From Acidobacteriota bacterium (GTDB lineage: Bacteria > Acidobacteriota > UBA890 > WLXD01), in assembly GCA_022571615.1 (NCBI GenBank), contig JACZXM010000057.1, forward strand, positions 1 to 10,124: a DNA stretch of 10,124 bases, in the 5' to 3' direction. Numbering within the stretch: the stretch's first letter is position 1; the number at the start of each line of letters is the position of its first letter. Shown here one piece after another: positions 5,933 to 10,124 of the stretch. Below the pieces are notes generated by a model. It was not told the DNA's origin. It worked only from the letters and a program-made list of their open reading frames with translations, and made no database searches. The translations under genes were made by a program, and so were the position numbers.

Positions 5933-7375
5933 TCATCGTTCGAGGATGCGGCCGCGCTGCATGACCCACTCGATCTCGCGCGTGGCGGAAATGTCCGCCA
6001 CCGGGTCGGCGCGCAGCAGCAAGAGATCAGCGGTCTTCCCGGGCTCCACGGTACCGACCTTCCCGAGGATGCCCAAGACACGAGCGCCGTTGCGGGTGGC
6101 GATGCTCAAGACCTCGAGCGGCGGGATGCCGGCCTCGGCGAGCAGCTCGAGCTCGCGGTGGAGGCTGGGCCCGGGCACTACCCACGGGTTGTTGGCATCG
6201 GTTCCTGCGGTCAACAGGACGCCGCTTTCGTAGAGGAGCCGCGCGAACGCCAATGCCTTGGAGAAGGCCGCGCGAGCGCGCACGAAGTCCTCGGGGGACC
6301 AACCGATGTTCATGGTGAAGAACGATCGCCAGTTCTCCAGCAGCGACGGGGCGACCTTGTCCAGCCGCGGGCTCTCGATCACTGTCGGATCGTCGCCCCG
6401 CATCATCGTCTCCCACATCACCAGCGTCGGGTCCACGGTGACGTCGTTCTCGAGCAGCGCGGCCAGCATCTCGCGGATCTCCGCCGAGTCCAGGTCGACG
6501 CGTTCGAACCAGGTGAACATGAACTGGGTGCCGGCCATCTCCCGCCCGAAGGCCGCGCGCTCGTCCTCCGGCAACAGGGAGGCCGAGCCGGGCAGGATGT
6601 GCACGATGCCGTCGAGGCCCATGCGTGCGGCCTCGGTCCACGAGGTCATCATCGTGTGGGCGACCGCGGGCAGCCCCTGACGGTGAGCCTCGTCGACGCC
6701 GACCGCCATGAGCTCGGGGGTGAGCGTGACGTAGAGCTTGATCAGGTCGACCCCGGCCTCCGCCTGACGTCGAATCTCCGCCCGCAGCTCCTCCTTGGTG
6801 TCGAAGGTGGCGGTCAGACCGGGGAACGGCGTGCGATCGATGACGCTGCCAGCGACGTACATGCGCGGCCCCGGGAGCTCGCCGCGCGCTACGGCATCGC
6901 GCACGGCGATGGTTCGGGCGGTGTCGCCGCCGGGGTCGCGGATGGTGGTTACTCCGTGCTCCAGCAACGCGGCGAGGCTGAGCGGAGCGACCGCCGGATC
7001 GTACTCGACGCGCATCGACGGCACGCCATCCACCACCTCGACGGACACCGGGCCCAGGGTCACGTGGGCGTGCATGTCGATGAGTCCCGGGATCAGGAAC
7101 TTGCCGCTCGCGTCGATCTCGGTGGCGCCCGAGGGCGTTCGGACCTCGGGCCCGCCGACACGACGGATGCGACCGGCCTCCACCACGACGGTAGCGTTCG
7201 GCCTCGGGGCGGCACCGGTCCCGTCAATCAGCGTGACGCCGCGCAGGACGATGATTTTCTCGCTCGATCGAGAGGCGAACTCTGCGCCAGCGGCTGCACT
7301 CGCGGCGGCGATGGTGGCGACGGCGATCAGACTCCAGTGTGCGGCTAGGCGCAGGCGGCGCGACGGTTCGGACAT
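5933..7375 (-). CDS. secreted metal-dependent amidohydrolase (imidazolonepropionase-like)
   Basis: A 480-residue TIM-barrel amidohydrolase. N-terminal signal: positively charged RRLRLAAHW, then a hydrophobic stretch to AGA (about 12-31), so export is expected. Small beta-domain 41-97, then the metal site: HxH in DMHAH (H102, H104), carboxylated lysine K213 in LIKLY, H240 in VAHTMM, H259 in IVHI and D393 in TAGTDANNP. All ligands of a binuclear centre are present, so it is predicted active. The C-terminal beta-sandwich returns with VGTVEPGKTADLLLL (440-454). Relatives hydrolyse cyclic amides, imide-like rings or dipeptide prolidase-type substrates; which one cannot be read from sequence. GGAG lies nine bases before the ATG. 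The gene ends 2 bp from the converging permease, leaving no space for a dedicated terminator. It may share an operon with the sigma factor pair 94 bp upstream. Confidence 0.93.
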   Translation of the reverse strand: MSEPSRRLRLAAHWSLIAVATIAAASAAAGAEFASRSSEKIIVLRGVTLIDGTGAAPRPNATVVVEAGRIRRVGGPEVRTPSGATEIDASGKFLIPGLIDMHAHVTLGPVSVEVVDGVPSMRVEYDPAVAPLSLAALLEHGVTTIRDPGGDTARTIAVRDAVARGELPGPRMYVAGSVIDRTPFPGLTATFDTKEELRAEIRRQAEAGVDLIKLYVTLTPELMAVGVDEAHRQGLPAVAHTMMTSWTEAARMGLDGIVHILPGSASLLPEDERAAFGREMAGTQFMFTWFERVDLDSAEIREMLAALLENDVTVDPTLVMWETMMRGDDPTVIESPRLDKVAPSLLENWRSFFTMNIGWSPEDFVRARAAFSKALAFARLLYESGVLLTAGTDANNPWVVPGPSLHRELELLAEAGIPPLEVLSIATRNGARVLGILGKVGTVEPGKTADLLLLRADPVADISATREIEWVMQRGRILER

Positions 7376-7469
7376 CGTTTTTTTCTCCCTGTGACGTGAG
7401 TGTGTTTCGTCAGGGTGGTCCCGAGCGCCGCCCGAATCTTACACGGCGCCTCCGTTCTGCTTGCTGGCG

Positions 7470-8075
7470 TCAGTCGTCGTCGAGCGCCAGCTCGTCGCGC
7501 AGTTGCCGGTAGTGGGAATGCTCGGTCTCGGCCCGGCGCCGAAACCAGATGGCCCATCCCACATACGCGAGGCAGACGAGCGCCAAGAGCAGTATCCGCG
7601 ACGCCAGGTCGTTGATCGACAGCGCCTGGACGCTTACCCGCCAGCCGACCAGGAGAGCGAGCGCGCAGGCCTGTGCGAGCACGACGCCGACGGTGAATCG
7701 GGCGGTGTTGACCTTCCGACGGGCCCGCTCCTCGCCGAGCCGGATGTAGTCGAGCGTCGCCTCGCCCGCCGTCTGCCAGACGCCCCTTCGATTGCGGAAG
7801 GCAAAGCCCGCCGTCACCGCCCATGCGAGCCATATCCACGCGAGCAACGGGACGGTGATGGCGTCGAGGTCGCTGGCCAACTTCCACACTGTGAGGGCCA
7901 CGAGGGCCGACGTGAGCAGGAGCTCGCTGGCCACGATCAGCCACAGTCGGATCGTGTTGGAGCGGGCACGGGCATGCACCGCAGCATGGAGGTCGGGAGC
8001 AGGGGCGCTCTCCTGCTGCCAGGCCGCGGCGATCTGGTCCCAGGATGGCTCGGCCACGGGCTCGTTTTCTCTCAC
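7470..8075 (-). CDS. four-helix inner-membrane protein coupled to ECF sigma factor (possible anti-sigma)
   Basis: A 201-residue protein. The cytoplasmic N terminus (1-41, SWDQIAAAWQQESAP) is followed by membrane helices at about 42-64, 74-94, 126-146 and 160-178. A polar loop at 95-122 (FRNRRGVWQTAGEATLDYIR) separates helices 2 and 3, and a charged tail ends in DDD. The GTG start overlaps the TGA of the sigma gene (GTGA at 8075-8072), so translation is coupled. No ribosome-binding site of its own is evident. I do not recognise a named family. There is no zinc-binding anti-sigma motif (HxxxCxxC). An anti-sigma or sensory role is inferred only from the coupling and topology. Confidence 0.85.
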   Translation of the reverse strand: MRENEPVAEPSWDQIAAAWQQESAPAPDLHAAVHARARSNTIRLWLIVASELLLTSALVALTVWKLASDLDAITVPLLAWIWLAWAVTAGFAFRNRRGVWQTAGEATLDYIRLGEERARRKVNTARFTVGVVLAQACALALLVGWRVSVQALSINDLASRILLLALVCLAYVGWAIWFRRRAETEHSHYRQLRDELALDDD

Positions 8076-8605
8076 GCGTTGGCCCTCGACAGTTCGGCGT
8101 GCGACAGGAGCCGACGCAGATCGGAGCGGGCCCGAGCCAGGCGCACGGCGACGTTGTTCTCTGTGATCCCCAGGGTGTCGGCGATCTCCCGCTGGCGCAG
8201 GTCCTCGAGGCTCAGCATGACGACCTGGCGCCGCGGCAGGGGAAGCTGGCGGATCGCTTCCATCAGCCGCTCTCGCCGATCCGCTGCCATTGCCGCGGCC
8301 TCGGGTCCGGGCCGCGGGTCCGGCCGGTGTCCGATCTCGCCGAGGGAGCGGCCGGCACGACGGCGGGCTCGGGCCCGGTGCGTGATCCCGCGGTTGTGCG
8401 CGACGCGATAGACGAACGTACGCTCCGAGCAGTCACCGCGGAAGCGAGGCAGCGCCCTCCAAAGCGCCACGAGGATCTCCTGGTACAGGTCCTCGCGATC
8501 GGCCCGCTGTGCTTGGTAGCCGGCGGTCAAGCGCCAGATCGGTTTACCGAACTGAGCGACGATTCGCTCGAAGCGCCCGTCATGGCTCTCGGTCTCCTTG
8601 CGCAC
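8072..8605 (-). CDS. ECF-type RNA polymerase sigma factor
   Basis: A 177-residue sigma-70 family protein with only regions 2 and 4. Region 2 covers about 15-80: DREDLYQEILVALWRALPRF (36-55), FVYRVAHNRGI (64-74) and a basic run RARARRR. A flexible linker (85-108) follows. Region 4 is at 112-170, with LPLPRRQVVMLSLEDLRQRE (121-140) and the helix-turn-helix IADTLGITENNVAVRLARAR. It would direct polymerase to a small regulon, probably in response to an envelope signal through the coupled membrane protein. The GTG at 8605 is the only good in-frame start before region 2; it lacks a clear Shine-Dalgarno site. The 175-bp gap to the tRNA holds no recognisable gene, and I saw no convincing ECF-type autoregulatory promoter in it. 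Confidence 0.93.
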   Translation of the reverse strand: MRKETESHDGRFERIVAQFGKPIWRLTAGYQAQRADREDLYQEILVALWRALPRFRGDCSERTFVYRVAHNRGITHRARARRRAGRSLGEIGHRPDPRPGPEAAAMAADRRERLMEAIRQLPLPRRQVVMLSLEDLRQREIADTLGITENNVAVRLARARSDLRRLLSHAELSRANA

Positions 8606-8780
8606 AGTCGGTCCGGTTGCATCGCAATGTAGCGAGCCGTCTGATCGATCGGGATCCCCAGCATCGTAGAGGCTGTCCTTGGCGGCGAAGAAACCTTACA
8701 GTACGACGCCGAGCAGTAGTCGCCCGTCAGCGCTTGCGTTTTGCCAGCTAGTCGTTAGGGGTCAATGACTTAAGAAAATA

Positions 8781-8873
<93 letters not shown>

Positions 8874-9002
8874 GCGCCGGTACCTGCGCGTTTCCTGGAG
8901 CCGCATGATCCGGAGCGTTACCACCCGCACCAGTGACGCCACGCCGCTGCAGGTACGAGCAGGCAATCGTAGTCGGTTTATTTGCGGGCGGCGAATCGAG
9001 CT

Positions 9003-9095
9003 TCAGTTGGTCAGGGTACGGAGCGGGCGGACCTCGCGCATGCGCTCGTAGTCCTGATCCTCGTGCAACAGGATACCGCCCGCGAGCGGGAGCAG
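9003..9095 (-). pseudogene. vapC: C-terminal remnant of a VapC-type PIN toxin
   Basis: Directly after the vapB stop, in another frame, 30 codons read like the end of a PIN-domain VapC toxin. GGILLHEDQDYERM matches the family's LLHxDxDFxxI tail with its D-x-D acid pair, and VRPLRTLTN is the usual closing strand, followed by TGA at 9005-9003. The N-terminal ~90-100 residues, with the first catalytic Asp and the central acidic residues, are absent. No start codon with a ribosome-binding site precedes the fragment. The simplest reading is an internal deletion that removed most of vapC and left the antitoxin intact. Recognition rests on a short stretch, hence moderate confidence. Confidence 0.6.
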
Positions 9096-9102
9096 ACGCC
9101 GA

Positions 9103-9303
9103 TTACCTTTGTTCCCGCAACGCCTTGTAATCGTACCCGGGAGCGAACCGGATTCTCCCGGCCAGCTCTGAAAGCCGGCGGCGCTTCTTCACCTCGATGA
9201 GGACCTCGAGGGCTGCATGCACCACAGCGCGCTTGGTCGTGATCCCCGTGAGTCTCTGCGCTTCGGCAACGAGTTCGTCGTCGAGCTCAATGTTGGTTCG
9301 CAC
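9103..9303 (-). CDS. vapB: VapB-type antitoxin (toxin partner truncated)
   Basis: A 66-residue protein of the VapB antitoxin family. The N terminus RTNIELDDELVAEAQRLTG and TKRAVVHAALEVLIEVKKR (residues 2-40) form the ribbon-helix-helix-like DNA-binding region. The C-terminal tail RRLSELAGRIRFAPGYDYKA would wrap the toxin. The family normally begins (M)RTNIxLDDEL, which fits a GTG at 9303. An earlier in-frame GTG at 9321 adds an unfamiliar CILTC and would lie upstream of the predicted -10. In an intact system the protein neutralises a VapC RNase and represses the operon. Here only the end of vapC follows, so the antitoxin appears orphaned. Confidence 0.85.
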   Translation of the reverse strand: MRTNIELDDELVAEAQRLTGITTKRAVVHAALEVLIEVKKRRRLSELAGRIRFAPGYDYKALREQR

Positions 9304-9310
9304 ACACGTA

Positions 9311-9340
9311 AGAATACACACCTGTCGAATTCCGGAGCAA
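9311..9340 (-). promoter_or_regulatory. putative vapB promoter giving a leaderless mRNA
   Basis: On the minus strand TTGCTC (9340-9335) and TATTCT (9316-9311) are 18 bases apart. A transcript from this -10 would begin at about 9304-9303, on the GTG start codon itself. No Shine-Dalgarno sequence precedes that GTG, which is consistent with leaderless translation. The -35 match is weak (3/6). Confidence 0.4.
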
Positions 9341-9357
9341 CGTCCTTCTTAGAACGT
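9340..9357 (-). repeat. short hairpin between peptidase and vapB
   Basis: On the minus strand ACGTTCT-AAGA-AGGACGT can form a 7-bp stem with one G-U pair and a four-base loop. It lies after the peptidase stop (9391-9389) and touches the predicted vapB -35. There is no U-run, so it is at best a weak terminator; an operator role is equally possible. Confidence 0.3.
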
Positions 9358-9388
9358 GCGCCAGATCCCCCCTGCTGCGCTAACGGCA

Positions 9389-10124
9389 CTAGCCCCGTCC
9401 CAGATCCCGGGCCGCTGGCAGGCCCGGCAGGCCCTCGGCGGCTTGCACCGCGCTGACGATCGCATCGGCGACGGCGGCGGCGACCGCGATGTCGAGCCGG
9501 TCCCAGTCGGGATCTTCGGTCACCGGCTCGGCCTTGTTGGTGGCCAGGAAGAAGATCGTGTCGCCATCCCAGCGGGTGTGGGCCGGGATGATGGCGCGGG
9601 CCAGACCGTCGTGGGCGACTCCGGCGAGGCGGGTGCACTGGGTCTTGTCGAGGGTCCTGTTGGTGGCCACGACACCGATGGTGGTGTTAGGGCTTGGCGG
9701 TGACGGGCGCTCGGGCAGGCCCGACAGGTAGGTGGCGGCAGCGTCGCGCAGCCCGGTGCCGGTGGCATCGCGGGCGCCGGCGATCAGGCGGCCGGTGTGT
9801 GGGTCGCGCACATCGCCGCGGCAGTTGACCGCCACCAGGGCGGCGACCACGGTGCCATCCTCGAAGCGATAGCCCGCGCTTCCCAGTCCACCCTTCATGG
9901 CCCCGGTGCCGAAGAGCTTGCCGACCGTCGCGCCGGCGCCGGCCCCGACGTTGCCCTCGGCCACCGGGTCGGTGCTCGCAGCTTCGCAGGCGGCGCGGCC
10001 GTCGGCGGCGTCGGGGGCGGAGTCGCCGCCGACGCCGAGGTCGAACAGGATGGCGGAAGGAACGTTCGGGCTTGGCCCGCCGCCGAAGGTGAGACCGATT
10101 ACCTGATCCCGCAGACATCGGACC
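9389..10124 (-). CDS. P1-family peptidase (DmpA/NylC type), N terminus beyond right edge
   Basis: 244 residues up to the TAG stop, with the frame open to the window edge, so roughly the first third or more is missing. Family landmarks in order: PSAILFDLGVG, DAADGRAACEAA, EGNVGAGAGATVGKLFG and MKGGLGSA. VVAALVAVN and RLIAGAR follow, then PNTTIGVVATN, AHDGLARAI, DGDTIFFLAT and the closing GLPAARDL. The Asn-Thr pair (codons 9688-9683, fragment residues 146-147) is the expected autocleavage site. The Thr becomes the N-terminal nucleophile of the beta subunit, as in NylC; DmpA uses Ser at this place. Members hydrolyse N-terminal beta- or D-amino acyl amides or nylon oligomers; the physiological substrate here is unknown. 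A GTG within the visible part is not the true start, because conserved motifs precede it. The C-terminal end appears intact. Confidence 0.93.
   Translation of the reverse strand, partial: VRCLRDQVIGLTFGGGPSPNVPSAILFDLGVGGDSAPDAADGRAACEAASTDPVAEGNVGAGAGATVGKLFGTGAMKGGLGSAGYRFEDGTVVAALVAVNCRGDVRDPHTGRLIAGARDATGTGLRDAAATYLSGLPERPSPPSPNTTIGVVATNRTLDKTQCTRLAGVAHDGLARAIIPAHTRWDGDTIFFLATNKAEPVTEDPDWDRLDIAVAAAVADAIVSAVQAAEGLPGLPAARDLGRG

Noticed and set aside
5759..7348. 529-codon open frame on the plus strand across the amidohydrolase gene
   Set aside because: It is antisense to a gene with all metal ligands and a signal peptide. Its product is low-complexity, Gly/His/Arg-rich and matches no fold; long antisense frames are expected in GC-rich DNA.
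7440..7469. ACGG...CCGT GC-rich hairpin between the membrane protein and the amidohydrolase
   Set aside because: Only a 4-bp stem and no T-run; insufficient to call a terminator.
8751..8770. AGTCGTTA/CAATGACT hairpin downstream of the tRNA as a terminator
   Set aside because: On the transcribed strand the stem has an A-C mismatch and no U-run follows, so it is not a credible rho-independent terminator.

Overview
GC-rich bacterial chromosome (intergenic gaps visibly richer in A+T), gene-dense, with several GTG starts and two stop/start overlaps of the form GTGA. The combination of PadR-controlled ADOP/MacB-type permeases, a Spy/CpxP-like periplasmic protein, a DUF1579-like lipoprotein, an imidazolonepropionase-type amidohydrolase and a P1-family peptidase is what one sees in Acidobacteriota, Gemmatimonadota and some environmental Gammaproteobacteria. 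Signal peptides and a lipobox point to a diderm. I cannot fix the phylum from the sequence alone.

Left part (1-5930): two separate PadR-permease modules. On the minus strand a padR gene (878-1252) sits 4 bp upstream of an ADOP permease that runs off the left edge (1-873). Its promoter carries a perfect 8-bp inverted repeat. Divergent from it is a Spy/CpxP-like secreted helical protein (1527-2108), which converges on and overlaps the end of a lipoprotein gene (2044-2571, minus). A second padR (2866-3210) is coupled through a 4-base GTGA overlap to a complete 907-residue ADOP permease (3207-5930), and it also has an operator-like inverted repeat inside its promoter. The two permeases have unrelated cytoplasmic N-terminal prefixes.

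Middle (5933-8605, all minus): an ECF sigma factor is translationally coupled (GTGA) to a four-helix membrane protein that may be its regulator. After 94 bp comes a secreted metal-dependent amidohydrolase, which ends 2 bp from the converging permease.

Right part (8781-10124, all minus): tRNA-Ser(GGA) with encoded CCA, then a small toxin-antitoxin scar: an intact VapB-type antitoxin, apparently leaderless, followed directly by only the last ~30 codons of a VapC toxin. At the edge is a P1-family (DmpA/NylC-type) self-processing peptidase lacking its N terminus because of the window boundary.

No CRISPR array, insertion sequence, phage gene or rRNA was seen. The most notable structural signals are the vapC remnant, a 17-bp exact direct repeat with a palindromic core that brackets the lipoprotein gene, and the two PadR-associated operators. 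No stretch above 300 bp lacks an annotated feature.
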